DNA of 64,000 bases. It comes from Helicoverpa zea (lineage: Eukaryota; Arthropoda; Insecta; Lepidoptera; Noctuidae). Location: positions 11,842,001 through 11,906,000 of the forward strand of contig NC_061466.1 in the NCBI RefSeq assembly GCF_022581195.2, in the 5' to 3' direction. The translations under genes were made by a program, and so were the position numbers. Below, piece after piece: positions 12,866-25,304 of the stretch. Positions within the stretch are counted from its first letter, which is position 1. Every line of letters begins with the position of its first letter. The notes beneath the pieces were generated by a model, which did no database searches, was not told the DNA's origin, and saw only the letters and a list, made by a program, of their open reading frames with translations.

Positions 12866-13531
12866 TAGTTTTGTTTTTTTTTTATTGGGTAGTTTACGTT
12901 ACCGACTGGTAACGGTGTTCATCCATAGACTATCTGTCATTTCTGTGAGTTGTCAAGAACAAACACTCGTAAAAGTACTTAAATATTTTGTTGCGGTTTC
13001 GGATCGTTATAAAGAGAAAACTAATGAAAGGTATGTGTATTTTCTATTATTAATGATTGATTGTCAAAATCTCCAGTTACGATTATAGTAAGTCGATGCA
13101 ATCCACACTTATTATACCTCTAGAAGAGGTACTACAGCAATAGTTTATGGGCCCCACGTTTTTATTTTAGTCTAATATGACCGGGACCACCTACGTAGGT
13201 TGACAGGTAAGTAACTATTTTTTATTTTCTAGATTTCAGTGCACATAAGATAAAACCGTTTTACTTAAAAGTTTTTTTACCGATTTTTTTTTATAAACTA
13301 AGTCAAAAGTGTCCAATGCTCCCTATGGTAGGGAGGCTTGGACATACCATGTAATGTATAATTTGTAAATTTTTGTTCTTCTTCGTCAGTGAAAATTTGT
13401 GAGGTTATAAATCTGCGCTAGAAATCATTTATAGAATCTTGTTTCAGTTACCGTTGCCGACTTGATTTAGGGACTCCATATTTATCAGCTGTTAATTTTA
13501 TTTTTTAACCTTTTGATACCTCTTGTATTGC

Positions 13532-13860
13532 TCGTTATATTAAATCTTTAGGAATTTCCCATCGCAAACCATTCTTTTTAACCCCCGACGCAAAAATGAC
13601 GGGGTGTTATAAGTTTGACGTGTCTGTGTGTGTGTGTGTGTTTGTGTGTGTATGTGGCATCGTAGCTCCCAAACGGATGATCCGATTGTAATGCGGTTTT
13701 TTTGTTTAAAAGGAATGTCATTCGGGAGTGTTCTTAGCTATGTTTGGTGGAAATCGGTTCAGGTCTTCAAGGTCATCAGCTCGATTGTTAGGTGTGATAG
13801 GAATGTTACACGCTCAGTTTACTTGCAAGCATATGTGGGATCTAAAATTTGAAATACTAA
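13532..13860 (+). repeat. Interspersed repeat with TG microsatellite
   Basis: Contains the 'acccccgacgcaaaaatgac' and 'ggggtgttataagtttgacg' opening, a (TG)n run at about 13622-13652, then 'gtagctcccaaacggatgat' and 'ggtcttcaaggtcatcagct'. It looks like a common lepidopteran repeat. The class is unresolved. Confidence 0.45.
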
Positions 13861-14392
13861 TGTCTTCTGGAACCACTGAGCTGGTCTGCTGTTAGGACAC
13901 GAAGGTAGGAGACGTAACCCTGAACTGCCTTTTAGTAAACTCATCGAGTTTGGGCTCATTTAATTTGTCTTGACTAGTTTTCTTCATGTTTCTAATTGAC
14001 GAGAACCTAATGCTGGAAATGGGATGTGGCGGATGAAACCCTAGAATGGTATATAACCCTGGATCAACAAAGGTCAATCTTTATTGTTTCTCAATCTGTG
14101 CAATTCTCCCAGAGCCAGTTTGTCATGAGGATTGTTAAACAGCTTCCTTTGGCTGAGATCGCATATAGCGAACCCATCATAAAAAGAAGGAAAAATTAAG
14201 GAGCTCCTTTAAAAAACCATGAAATAAAATAAAATTATAAATTTAAAAAAAACCCCGACCCAAAAAAGTACGCAATTATTATGACAAAATGTTATAAACG
14301 ATAAACCCTATAAAAAGCAAAAAATAACTTTAAACACTACGTAAGTACCAACTAAAGCATGTCAGACTAAACAAAATTTTGACGTGTCGACG

Positions 14393-15165
14393 GTTTTTAA
14401 CCGACTTCAAAAAAGGAGGTTCTCAATTCGACCGTATTTTTTTTTTTTTTTTTTTTTTTTTTGTATGTTTGTTACGCGATTACTCCGCCAGTTATTAATC
14501 GATTTTGATGATTCTTTTTTTGTTTGATAGGATATACTCCCGAGGTGGTCCCATAGTCATCAGGTCAGGATCTGATGATGGAAACCCTGAGAAATCGAGG
14601 GCAACCTTCGAAAGTTGTAGGCATACATAGGGTAAAAACTTGACACTCAGGTGTACGCCTAAAAGCACTATTCAACTGTGAAGATTTGGAGCTGACCTGA
14701 TGATGGAGACCAGAGAGGGTCGAGGGAACTCGACAACTGAATATGTAAACTACCTCGTGTTTGGGCTTAAATTATTTGTATTGACAAGACCTTTGCAACA
14801 GTGAAGGTTTGGAGCTGACCTGATGATGGAGACCAGAGAAAGTAAGTCGAGGGAACTCGACAACTGAATATGTAAAATACCTCGTATTTGGACTTATATT
14901 CTTTGTATTGATGAGAACTTCTCACTTGTATGGATAGTGACAACTATTCGTATCACTGAAAAGCTTTAAATAAAAAACTTTTTTACAAAAAAATTAAACC
15001 GACTTCCCAAAACACTAAAAAGCAAAAAAAAACTATTTTTAGGTGCATCGGCCTAGAAGTCGGTGGCAAAATTAACTTAGTAACATCCATTAGACACCGA
15101 CTTCTAGGCCGATGCACCTAAAATTAGTTTTTTTTTGCTTTTTAGTGTTTTTATTTAAACCGTTT
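14393..15165 (+). repeat. Interspersed repeat with internal long hairpin, copy A
   Basis: Opens 'gtttttaaccgacttcaaaa aaggaggttctcaattcg' next to a polyT tract. It has two near-identical internal blocks ('gagctgacctgatgatggag', 'cgagggaactcgacaactga') and ends in a hairpin at 15007-15148. The hairpin arms of about 50 bp include aggtgcatcggcctagaagt and its inverse. An inverted copy with the same hairpin lies at 37310-37985, and a partial copy at about 31500-31690. Confidence 0.65.
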
Positions 15166-15329
15166 AAATATCTCGTAATGTTGAAACTGATTGTAATTTT
15201 TAGGATAGCTCTTTGATTTTATTTAGCCAAACATAAGAAATGGCAATAAAAGTTGATTATCTGTAAAATCTGATTTTTTATGCAATAAATGTGAAAAAGT
15301 GCCCATCCCTCCCCTACCTCCCCTAAAGT

Positions 15330-16870
15330 ATGAAATGACATTTCGAATCGAAGTGAAATGCGAGTTGTTGTTCGAATTTTATAGAATCGCAGGACAGTAC
15401 AGTATATTCTACGACCACAGTCATAGTAATATTAGCCCAGTAAATGTGTTTGACCTGCCGCCCGGGACCTTTTTATCAGATTATCTAAGGTTATCATTGC
15501 ACGCGCAAAGATTTATTAACACAAACGTTTTGTATTAGCTTCTTACTGCATAATTGCACTTCAATTTATTTTAGTTTTAACATTAATACTGTATTTAAAC
15601 TACATAATTTTCTGGTTATATATATAAATGCTTTATGCTACTGTAATACATGGTCTGTCAGTGCTTGAGTTCTTCTCAAATTGATTCAGTTTTAGTCGTT
15701 TTTGTTTATAAGGTATCCTGTCTATCTTTAGCTCGTCGACAAATTCCGTTAAAATAACAATCAGTGCAATAGAATTTATTTTGGACCTCTATGAGGAATA
15801 ATAACTAAGATTATGTATTCATATTTCAAAACGTTCAGAAAATATTATTGAAACATAATTCAACGGTGAAAGTTAAGTCAACCTAGAAAAGGTTGTAAAG
15901 TTAAAACAATATAAGTACGCAAAATTGGGGCACAACTTGAACACATAGGTACAATAAAAATTCAAAGAATACACGCATAAGTGGAAACACGAAAACCTAA
16001 ATAAAACAATAATATCTACCCCTTGGCTCTATCTATTGGCAATAAAAAGTTAACAGCAAGAATCAAGGTTTGTACGTAACATGACGAGATCGTAAAAAGT
16101 TCAAGTTCCGTGTATACTTATTCCGTTTATTGCATAAGCGATTTACGGCGGTTCTGTCATTTCTATGTACTGTTGTTTTGGTTCCTAGATAGGATTTTGA
16201 CATTAGCGCTATACAAGTATTGTTAAATAACGGCCGTAAGAAGTCACACTGTATGTCGTGGTATCGTAGTTACTCCAAAAATATTAAAAGTCTGTCTACA
16301 TTAAATTCTAACTCTCCTACTAACTGCTGGAAGAGATTTCATTAGAAATAAGCAGTACTTAATTTTGTACTATTTTATGTTACCTCTACTTCTTTCATGT
16401 ACATATTTACTGTGTACATAAATGGTTAAATAAATAAATTAAAATGAGTAATCAGCACTGTCTGTCTGTCTGTCGCACTTTTGCGCCAAATCTACTGTGT
16501 TGACTGAAATAAAATCTGGTTCTTATACAGCCTAAAGCTTGATAAAGGACATAGGCTACTTTTTATCTGGGGAGAAGATATCCCTCACAGCGCATATGGA
16601 TTTACGAGGAAAAATTCTGAAAGAGAAAGCATGCTCAATTTCCCAACCAGCAATACGTAAATATTTTGATTTTCCTTATAAAAGAAAGGAGGAATACATC
16701 TAGTTAAGGAAACTGCGTGAAATGTACCGAATGTTAGCAGGCAGAGTGCCAGCGATCTGTATGTGCGAATTGCTGATGACAACGCTTACTGAATGGGTGT
16801 TTGGGAAACCTTTGTGTTTGTGAATGGGGGATATGGTTCAAGTGGTTTATAGCCTTATGTAGTGTTTATT
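15330..16870. other. AT-rich non-coding stretch
   Basis: No supported gene. Open frames at 15299-15538 (plus) and 16585-16782 (minus) show no domain and no splice-site context. Confidence 0.35.
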
Positions 16871-16877
16871 GTTTATA

Positions 16878-17260
16878 CAAGCTGTTGATTTGCATCCGTG
16901 CCATATTCAAGGACGTAATTATGCTAATTCTCGACCCAAATCAACAAAAAAATTGGAACATATTTTTTTTTATTTTTTTTTTCGGAATTCCTTCAATGTC
17001 ATCTAGCCGTATTTAAACTTGGCGCGTGTGTTACTGGTCTTAAAACCGTGCTGAGCCCTCACACAAACGCAAACACAAAGCATACGCAACGATCATTGCA
17101 ATTCAATTTCATTCATAAAATTGGATTACTTCTGAAATGCTACGACATTACAATGACTAAAAAAGCAGTGCATATTAGCTATTTCCCGTCTACTGTAATT
17201 TCAATCGATTCTTTACGTATTTTATGTCTTCCTTCTGAAATATGGCACAAATGCATAATG
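16878..17260. mobile_element. MITE, second copy of the family at 3533-3926 (opposite orientation)
   Basis: The left end CAAGCTGTTGATTTGCATCC follows TA. The body matches the reverse complement of the first copy, including the shared open frame (residues HTNANTKHTQR). The right terminus is degenerate (atatggcacaaatgcata). Confidence 0.65.
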
Positions 17261-17324
17261 ATTATACGGTATAGTCTTGTATAATCTTGGTATAGTCTTG
17301 GTCTTGGTATAGTCTATACCAATA

Positions 17325-17503
17325 AGCTGAAGAGTTTGTTTGTTTGCTTGAATGAGTTGGGAACTACTGGTCAAATTTGAAAAAAAAAATGTTTATCGAG
17401 GCCTATTTATCGATGAAGGCGATAGGTATTTTTTTATTTCAGTTGCGCTAAGTACCTTGTTAGTTAGGAATGCGCATGAAACCACCGGTGGAAGCTGGTC
17501 ATA
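17325..17503 (+). repeat. Lep1/Helitron-like repeat, diverged
   Basis: Starts 'aataagctgaagagtttgtt' and ends 'gaaaccaccggtggaagctg'. This is the same start and end as the well-preserved copies at 28511-28703 and 55831-56033, with many substitutions. Confidence 0.6.
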
Positions 17504-17509
17504 AATACA

Positions 17510-20400
17510 AAAGTTGCAGAAGTAATTCATAAGTAGGTAGCTCAAGTGCGAGTAGGCTTCACTTGAGGCAGTCTGAAATCAAATTCGGTAAATAAATAGA
17601 TTTGGACGAGAGTTTGCTAATGATAGAGAGAAGACCAATTGAAAGTGCTTGTGTTTTATAAATATAAAATTATGGCGAGACTAATTAAAAAATGGAAACA
17701 AGACATTATGAAGAAGGTACTTTAGGTTAGCAAGATTCTTACTGGTTTCTCTTGCCTTCGCAACCACAGTCAAATCCAAACCAAACATTTGCACAACTCC
17801 ACAGAAAGCTTCGTATACAATAAATAACAAGGTTTGCTTAAGGAAATAACCGCTCTATGTACAGAGTCATTGACCTTCGGGTCACTGACCTCCCTGAAAA
17901 GAGGTTTTCCCAACATACCTCGCTGAAATGTTCCTCTTCTCTCGCGATGTAGGGCGAGTGTTAATGAGAATTTCTCACTGTTGTGGAACATCGATCATCG
18001 TTAATGTGGTGTAAGTAAAAAGCATTTGCTCCGGAGTACATTGATTTTTAAACTGCCGTATTGGTGGTGCTTCAAATATTAAAGAAGACACAAGAGATCA
18101 AATACGAATCGCAAAAGTTTAAAAACTTTTAAACAAAAGATAGGTACTTTAAGAGGTCTTGGCTAAGTTAACAGGCGTAGGGTCCATCCGTTTGCAACGC
18201 TGAGCTTGGTCAGTCATTCAGTCCGTAAATAGGCGATTGATTTTCATGACGAGTTAGTCCAGGTTCTAGAAGGCACATTAAATTGATGAGTCTTATATTA
18301 AACTACAAAAAGCAAAACATAGGTAACAAAAATTGCCCTTCTGTCAGATAAAAGAACTTTGCTTATGACTACATTAAGTGTATTATACTTCCTAAGTATT
18401 CCTTATTTACCTAGAAAAATCTCCCAAAAGAAAATCCACACAACAGCAAATGAAAAAGCCATAAAAACCAGCGGACTATCTCAAATTCATGGCCACATAA
18501 ATCAAGCTGGTTTCTTGCAACAAAAACAAATGCACCAAGATTGTTCGCAACGAAGTGTATTTCTATCTTCGTTTGAAGATAAATAGCTTCGTGTGACCTT
18601 TGGTGAATGAGCGCTCGTCCCGACTCGTCCTAGTTGCAGATACAAAATGTGTGACGAATTTATGTTTTTAGCTGTGGTTTATTGGTCTGAATTGAACTTT
18701 GGCATTTTGTTTTTAAAGTTAGTTAAAATCTCACCGTCTTACCACAAAAACTTTTTAACGTCAGTTTAAGACTTGTCTAAAAAAATGACAAATTATGACG
18801 TTGACATAAGGTTCATTTTGGAGCCACATTTTTTTTAGACAAGTGGAAAACAGTGGTTAAAGTTTTTGTAGTAAGGCCATCAGAGTTTATCAGTAAGATA
18901 GGAGTCAGAGACATCACACATATAGACCGACGTTTATCAGACATACAGACAGTCAAACATTTACAATTTCTCTAGCAATAAATATTTGAATCCTTCGAGA
19001 TTGTTTGCACATAGTAAGATGGCGCAACACTCGTATCTAAGTAATCCAATAGAACAAAGAATCTTAAGTAAATTCAATTACTAACTAATGCAATACTGTT
19101 TGTAAATAAATGCTGCGTTTAATGTGATTACGTAAATGTACGGAATGAATGTCACAGGCATGATGTTGACATGTCTTAAGGTTAAGAGTTAGTGATTGAC
19201 TGAAGGTGTTTGAAACTCTGACATGCAAACATTTCAGAAGCTTTATGTGCAAGTCTTAAATAACACAAAAGGCCAAACATATATGTTTATATGGCTCGTG
19301 GCTAAGTCGAGCAAAGCTTGGTCATTTAGTCACACATCCACGTGACGGATCTGACGTCATGTCATGATGAGTCCCGGTTTTACCTGGGATGTAACTGGAT
19401 TGAGGAGGTCAGATAGACAGTCGGTCCATGACACTGGTCCTGCATCCAGTTAGACTTTATTTTCCCAACTTATTATTTGGTATCGTTGTATTGTATGAAT
19501 TCTTCCATACTTTTCTATGTGACGTCATCTCACAAGTTATATAGCTATATTGTCTTTCATTAAATTCATACGTCGTTTTTTATGTGAAAATAAATAAATA
19601 TGTATGAATGAATATTGTTCTCAATGAACAGATAGAATAAGTTCTGTATATAGACGATGTTATTACTCCGTGACACACTTGATAAGTTTGCCAAAATAGT
19701 GAATCTTAACCTACCTCAACATCATTGTCTGTAGCCATCTCTCTATGAAGAGTAGAAACAAATGTCTGACGTAAGTGTCTATACGGTTCGACAGTTTCTT
19801 TGTATTGTCGGTGTCAACATTTTTCATACACTAGTTTGAATGGATACTGTTTTTGTTTGTTTGCTGTTTTCTGTAGGTCGGTAGGATAAGAATTGAAAAG
19901 AAAAAACAAATCATTTATTTCATTTAGGCCTTTATAAGCACTTATGAACGACTTAAGAGTACTTTTTGTCCTTTCTTTTTTAATCGGTTCACTCGTTCTG
20001 GCATGAAAGCACGACAAACGGACAGACGTAGTTACTTTCACAATTATAACATTAAGTACTGTAGTTGGTGTAAACCTAGAATTTCCTTACAAATTGCTTA
20101 AGGTTCTTCAGCAGCAATTTCCACAAAATCTCAGCTTACCCAACTTCACAAAAGAAAGTGAAGCAAACAAAACAAACAATAAATCACAAAGATACACAAA
20201 GTACATTGAATAAATAAATAGTGTTTCACTGCGGGCTCCCAAACCGCGGTGACCTAGTTCCCAAATCTTACAAGTTGGGGGAAAAACGCACTTAATTTAT
20301 ATTTCATTGTCGTGGCAGACAGATTGAGTGAACTATCGTTAGGAGATAAGCGGAAAATTGTGTGAAAAGGTGTACTGGAAAAACTTGGTACTTCTTACAT
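17510..20400. other. AT-rich non-coding stretch
   Basis: Apart from the hairpin MITE at 18739-18885, nothing supported. Short open frames at 17770-17991, 18359-18586 and 19814-20041 lack recognisable domains. Confidence 0.35.
18739..18885. mobile_element. Imperfect palindromic MITE
   Basis: The left arm 'cttaccacaaaaacttttta...agacttgtctaaa' faces the right arm 'tttagacaagtggaaaacag...aaagtttttgtagtaag' as inverted repeats with mismatches. No coding capacity. Confidence 0.55.
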
Positions 20401-20420
20401 ATTTTTTGTCAAGAAGATAG

Positions 20421-20820
20421 ATCATCCTCCGAGCCTTTTTCCCAACTATGTTGGGGTCGGCTTCCAGTCTAACCGGATTCAGCTGAGTACCAGTGCTTTA
20501 CAAGAAGCGACTGCCTATCTGACCTCCTCAACCCAGTTACCCGGGCAACCCGATACCCCTTGGTTAGACTGGTGTCAGACTTACTGGCTTCCGACTACCC
20601 GTAACGACTGCCAAGGATGTTCAATGACAGCCGGGACCTACAGTTTAACGTGCCATCCGAAACACCGTCATTGGTGTCTAAGATATACTTAGAAAGTACA
20701 TACAAACTTAGAAAAGTTGCATTGGTACTTGCCTGACCTGGGATCGAACCTGCGCCCTCATACTTGAGGTTGGCCCTTTACCCACTAGGCCACCACGACG
20801 TTCCTAGGCCACCACGACGT
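20421..20820 (-). mobile_element. tRNA-derived SINE, near full length
   Basis: On the minus strand: a box A-like TGGCCTAGTGGG, box B GGTTCGATCCC, then the long tRNA-unrelated body to the 3' end 'ccgaccccaacatagttggg...ggctcggaggatgat'. About 380 bp, as in the other copies here. A short extra piece (cctaggccaccacgacgt) repeats the 5' end at 20803-20820. Confidence 0.85.
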
Positions 20821-21065
20821 ACTTAAATATTCAAAGGGATATAAGTATGGTCGAATAATTTTCAGTAGCTGATCGAAATTCGAATACTAAACAAAATATT
20901 ATGTCGATAGAATACTTAGTATATTTTAGTTATAAGCTTATAAGTTTTGTTAAGAAAAATTGTTACCTACCTTTACTTTATAAGGTTGGAGAATAAAGGC
21001 TATTTTTATTTTATTTATTTAATTTTCAATAACTGCTAATAGAGTTCTTTTAATTTTGTCAATTT

Positions 21066-21270
21066 TAAGTTAGCTTCTGTCAGCGGTGTCATCCGCATCC
21101 CGTGGGAACTGCTTCACATCCCTGGATAGCGAACATATAGCCTAGCCTTCACACCCATAAATGGGCTATGTAACACTTAAATAATTTTTTAAATCGCCCC
21201 AGTGTTTTCTGAGATTATCGTGTTCTAACAAAAGAAAATCTTCACCTTCATGATATGAGCCTAAATTGAA
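21066..21270 (+). repeat. Lep1/Helitron-like repeat, diverged
   Basis: Contains 'gcttctgtcagcggtgtcat', 'ccgcatcccgtgggaact' and 'ataaatgggctatgtaacac'. These are the family blocks in reverse orientation relative to the copy at 28511-28703. Confidence 0.4.
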
Positions 21271-22940
21271 AAAATCTAGCTAAACATAGGTATTCATATT
21301 ATTTTACATATCTAGAGAAGGATTTCCCTTAAAAATTAATACACAAACCATAGATAAAGGTGCTCAGCCACCGGTCAAAGGACAGACAGCATATTTAACG
21401 AAACAGCCAGGATGAACTACTAAACTAGGTTCACTGTAGTTTGCCATTAAACTACCGCTTGTTTATGTTCAGGCTCGGTTAGTTGACCTAAAGTATACTT
21501 AACTAGTATACTGAACCTTAATTAGAATAACTTGGTAATTAACTACGCGATAGTTGTTAATTAGGTGTTGAATAAAAAAGTTTGCTGTAACTAGATTAGT
21601 TTTCTTTTTAAAAAAATATACATGTACGCGGTCGAATTGGAAATCTCGTTCTTTTTAGGGAGTCGGATAAAATTAGACATGGTAACGACTTGGTAAACAA
21701 GAAATGTATGTTGCCGTCAAATATATCAATCTTAAGAAACGTGCAGTCAAATCCTCGTCTACCATTGTTAAAGTGTACTTGTAGAATAATTTGCCCTATC
21801 TAGCTATTATGTACCTACAATTTACTTATAATCGGAACTATAACATTTTATAATTATTGCTTTAATATTATTTGCTTGATTACCATGTCTAACTTTTAAG
21901 ATTGTGCTGTGTATATTCTTTGTTGGAAGTCTAATAAATAAATATCGTAAAAAGTACTTTCCAAATTGGGTTTAATTATTACTACTGCAGTACTATCCAA
22001 ACTTCAACCTGACCCAAATAAACAAAAAAAATAAAAAAAGGAAAAACATCAAAACCTTCTTGTAATTCAGACACCCGTTCCATATTCAAACGAAGTTTAG
22101 TTTTTAATGTAATCATCTAGAGCTGCATCAAACTCGTTAAGTTGCCAGTTTCAATTTGCACGAGTATGCAGCATTTTTGTTATGCAGATAGATTCAGTTG
22201 CGTCTGTTTATTCTTTTAGCGAGCTTTATTTATGCTGCGGTGAGAAATAACAATCTTTTCAAGTCGTTTTATATTAATATGTGTACCTAGTTTTATACGT
22301 TATTGGATAATTTATAACAACAACCGATCGATTTTATAAAAGTGTATCATCAACAAGAAAAAACACAACCAACCTTTTTTTAAAAATAATGGAAAATTAA
22401 TTAGGTTAAAACCTTTTTAATAGCTGGTTAATACGTTATTTTTAATTTATAGTTCCAATTTTGAAAGTTTCCGTATTTCGAATTTTGAATACAGGTCGTT
22501 GTCATTAGTAACTAGAGCGAAAGGTCGGGTTTATTGTCTACACGAGTATTGTCAGAATTAGGAATTCATAGTTTAATCCTAGATTATTTCTTAGATGATT
22601 CCTTTCATTTTCAAGCTAAAACTAAAAGCCGGCTTAAAACTAGGTTAGACTGTATTAATATTAAAACGTTGAAATATTTAAATCATTTCCAGAAATGTAA
22701 TAAGTTTAGCGAATATACTCCCTGTTATAATACTCAAACCATACATAAAAACAATTTTTAATTCATATAGGTACCATCACTGAAAACTGTAAAACATTTT
22801 CAACTTAAAAAAAAAACAACAGCCGCTATACAAAACCTTGCACAACAATATTGCCACGTCATAAAAATAAAATACCACTAAATTAAAAATGGAAATAAAT
22901 AATCGAATACTATTTTGAATTTGAATGTTTGAATTCGGAA
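21270..22940. other. AT-rich non-coding stretch
   Basis: No supported feature. If the exon at 22946-23015 is real, this is the 5' part of its first intron. Confidence 0.35.
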
Positions 22941-22945
22941 CTCAC

Positions 22946-23015
22946 CGACGAGCGCGGCGAGTACCGCGAGCGTGGCGGTGGCGAGCGCGGCCGTGGCGGG
23001 CGCGGCGCGAGGCAT
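22946..23015 (-). CDS. First coding exon of an unidentified secreted or membrane protein gene
   Basis: On the minus strand an ATG at 23015-23013 opens 23 codons plus one base. They encode a Met-Pro-Arg start followed by an Ala/Leu/Val/Thr-rich hydrophobic stretch (MPRAAPATAALATATLAVLA and onward), which looks like a signal peptide. It ends at a good splice donor (TCG|GTGAGT, intron GT at 22945-22944), so the next exon should start in phase 1. The exon is very GC-rich in an AT-rich neighbourhood, as many lepidopteran first coding exons are. I could not find the following exon in 1-22,945, so intron 1 may exceed 22 kb and the protein identity is unknown. The gene would be divergent from the KATNAL2 gene at 27.6 kb. 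Confidence 0.55.
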
Positions 23016-23389
23016 GACTGCCGAAGATACGCCGGAATGTTGCCAGCTGTGACGTGGGAAAACTGACTATTTTCTTGGTGGGGAAATTTTATGCTATAGC
23101 GAGTTAGTATTGCATTTTTTATTGGCGCTGGTTTGAGATTATGAATGGTAGATAACGTTGAGTAAATAGTATGGAAGCGAGCTTGTCAGCTGTACGTTTA
23201 GCAGACAGAAACTTTAACGCAGTTAAGTTTTACTCAACTTTGCCTCCACTTTAATAAATCTTAATTTTACAACTATTTCACAAAGAAAACAAACCCGAAT
23301 CACCAACCACAAACGTCAAAACTATCTCAATTATCGCACTACTTTTCCCAGTTCCCAAAAATCTTTCAATTTTACCTCAAAAACCTACG

Positions 23390-23540
23390 TTTTTCCTAAC
23401 CCTGGCAATAGCACAAAGTCGCACGCTCGCCGCACGCGGCCGCAGCACGCCCCGCGCCCCGCGCCCCCGAATGCGGCACTGCGCTCTGTGACGACTCCAC
23501 GGTGGGTGTAGCTCCAATGTTGTGGGGGATACGGGATTGT
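23390..23540 (-). promoter_or_regulatory. GC/CpG-rich candidate promoter or 5' UTR
   Basis: A sharp GC-rich patch (cgcacgctcgccgcacgcgg, cgcagcacgccccgcgcccc) lies about 400 bp upstream of the signal-peptide exon, on the side where the minus-strand gene should start. No TATA box is obvious. The assignment rests on composition and position only. Confidence 0.35.
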
Positions 23541-23930
23541 GGGGTATGTCACGATATTTTGGTGATAGTAGCAAGCCTCCTTTATTGTTAGACTAAAAAG
23601 TAATATTCAATAACTGGTTTGGATACTTATCCAAAGGGTGAAACTGCTGGTGGAGCTGATCATTGATATTTTTAGAGGCGCGTTATATTAAGATATAAGT
23701 TATACCCGATTGCCCAAAAACCCTAACGTTATTTTATTTATAACGGAGTATAATTCATGTCTTTATTGTTCGCTAATAAAAAGCTCGCAATAAGAAACAA
23801 TGTGACCGCGCTCTCGTGTGTGATACAGGCACATTCATCTTACACTAGCTCACAGCTCAGCTCATCACCTGCGGATAGATAGCGACATGCTGTCTAACAG
23901 TTACAGTAGTTGTAGGTCTGTTACTTATTT

Positions 23931-24312
23931 CAAAAGTCGTGGTGGCCTAGTGGGTAAAGGACCAATCTCTCAAGTATGAGGGCGCGGGTTCGATCCCAGG
24001 TCAGGCAAGTACCAACGCAACTTTTCTAAGTCTGTATGTAGTTTCTAAGTATATCTTAGACACCATTGGCTGTGTTTCGGATGGCACGTTAAACTGTAGG
24101 TCCCGGCTGTCATTGAACATCCTTGGCAGTCGTTACGGGTAGTCAGAAGCCAGTAAGTCTGACACCAGTCTAACCAAGGGGTATCGGGTTGCCCGGGTAA
24201 CTGGGTTGAGGAGGTCAGATAGGCAGTCGCTTCTTGTAAAGCACTGGTACTCAGCTGAATCCGGTTAGACTGGAAGCCGACCCCAACATGATTGGGAAAA
24301 AGGCTCGGAGGA
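23931..24312 (+). mobile_element. tRNA-derived SINE, full length, with 16-bp target duplication
   Basis: Flanked by the direct repeat GGTCTGTTACTTATTT at 23915-23930 and 24313-24328. The body begins gtcgtggtggcctagtgggt (box A), with box B ggttcgatcccagg about 40 bp further on. It ends in the 3' motif 'accccaacatgattgggaaa aaggctcggagg'. It is the best-preserved plus-strand copy of a family with four other copies in this window. Confidence 0.93.
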
Positions 24313-24344
24313 GGTCTGTTACTTATTTATTTGTTCATACTTTT

Positions 24345-24590
24345 ATTTTTTCTTAGCCCTTATTGTCCCACTGGTGGGCAAAGGCCTCCCCATTTTGTCT
24401 CCACACCTCTTGATAGAGTGCTCCCACCAGTCGTGGTTGTAGGCGTCCAGATCGTCACGCCACCTCTTCCGGGGCCTAACCACGTCTGCGGTGGCCATCC
24501 TGTGGTATCCACTGAGCAACAACATTGGCCCACCTGTCTGGATGCATTCGGCTGACGTGCCCAGCCCAGTCCCATTTTAATTTTGCTGTT
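24345..24590 (-). pseudogene. C-terminal remnant of an RTE-type LINE ORF
   Basis: On the minus strand the translation reads WDWAGHVSRMHPDRWA, then WIPQDGHRRRG, and after a frame change RPRKRWRDDLDAYNHDWWE. This is the 'WAGHV.R....RW....W.P....RGRP..RW.DDL' signature at the C-terminus of RTE-clade reverse transcriptase proteins. The frame is broken just after RRRG by a stop and frameshift, and everything upstream is missing, so it is a 5'-truncated dead copy. Overlapping plus-strand ORFs here are shadows. Confidence 0.75.
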
Positions 24591-24599
24591 TTTTGTTCA

Positions 24600-25300
24600 T
24601 ACTTAACAGTTAGAAAAAAATCTGCAGGTTAATGGAAAGTATAAAGAATGGTAAAGTGTTTTTTTTAATCATCATCAAAATTGTTTATAAAGACAGTTAA
24701 GTATATTTCTTTTTACCTATATATCAGCGTTCCCAATATCTATCTATTGTTTTGCTCATTAATAGCCAACTACCCGTGACTAACCTAATGCTAAAGATGT
24801 ACAAATGACAGCCAATAATTTTACATACCTTCCGAAACATGGAACCCCATCATCATCTTTCTGCGCTTATCCCAACTTCATTCACGGCAGGCACAGCATG
24901 TTTCTGCTTTTGTACTTTTTCTATCTGCAGTCATCTCACAAGTAACATTCTTTCTTGCCATATCGAACTTCACATAATCCATCCATTGTTTCTTTGGTAA
25001 TTCCCTTCCACTATATCCATTCATATGGAAACATGGACTATATAAATAGGTAATATGGTAATTTAACTAATAATTTTCCTCCCATTAAAATTATACATAA
25101 GTACTTGTATTTTGAAGGTTGTAAATAAAACGGTGTGACCTCCAAATATTAATTTTATATTTCTTGTATAAAACGCTCTGTTAATTTTTGATACACCATA
25201 TTGTGTAAATTGAGAACATAATTTATTGCGGGTTCCGTGCCGTAAAATGGATATAATAAAAACTAGTCAAGCGTGAGTTGGACGCCGATAGCTAAAGTTC
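24600..25300. other. AT-rich intergenic stretch
   Basis: No gene. A heavily diverged SINE piece (ccaactacccgtgactaacc, cataccttccgaaacatgg) may lie at 24765-24845. Confidence 0.3.
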
Positions 25301-25304
25301 CGTA

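Larger units (their letters stand above)
12784..15323. mobile_element. 2.5-kb DNA transposon remnant with GGGGAGGTAGGGGAG termini, TA duplication
   Basis: The left end GGGGAGGTAGGGGAGAGATG and the reverse complement of the right end (GGGGAGGTAGGGGAGGGATG) match over about 24 bp and are bordered by TA (12782-12783, 15324-15325). The interior is filled by other repeats (13532-13860 and 14393-15165) and has no intact transposase. I read it as a large non-autonomous or decayed element that later collected insertions. Confidence 0.6.

Noticed and set aside
22534..22761. 75-codon plus ORF
   Set aside because: Lys/Asn/Ile-rich, as expected from AT-rich non-coding DNA. No domain and no splice context.
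23936..24020. tRNA gene suggested by box A and box B
   Set aside because: The boxes belong to a SINE with a long unrelated body and target duplications. There is no acceptor stem or anticodon arm of a real tRNA.
24292..24575. ORFs on both strands around the RTE remnant
   Set aside because: Out-of-frame shadows of the broken LINE tail. Only the WAGHV...RW...DDL pieces are meaningful, and they are interrupted.
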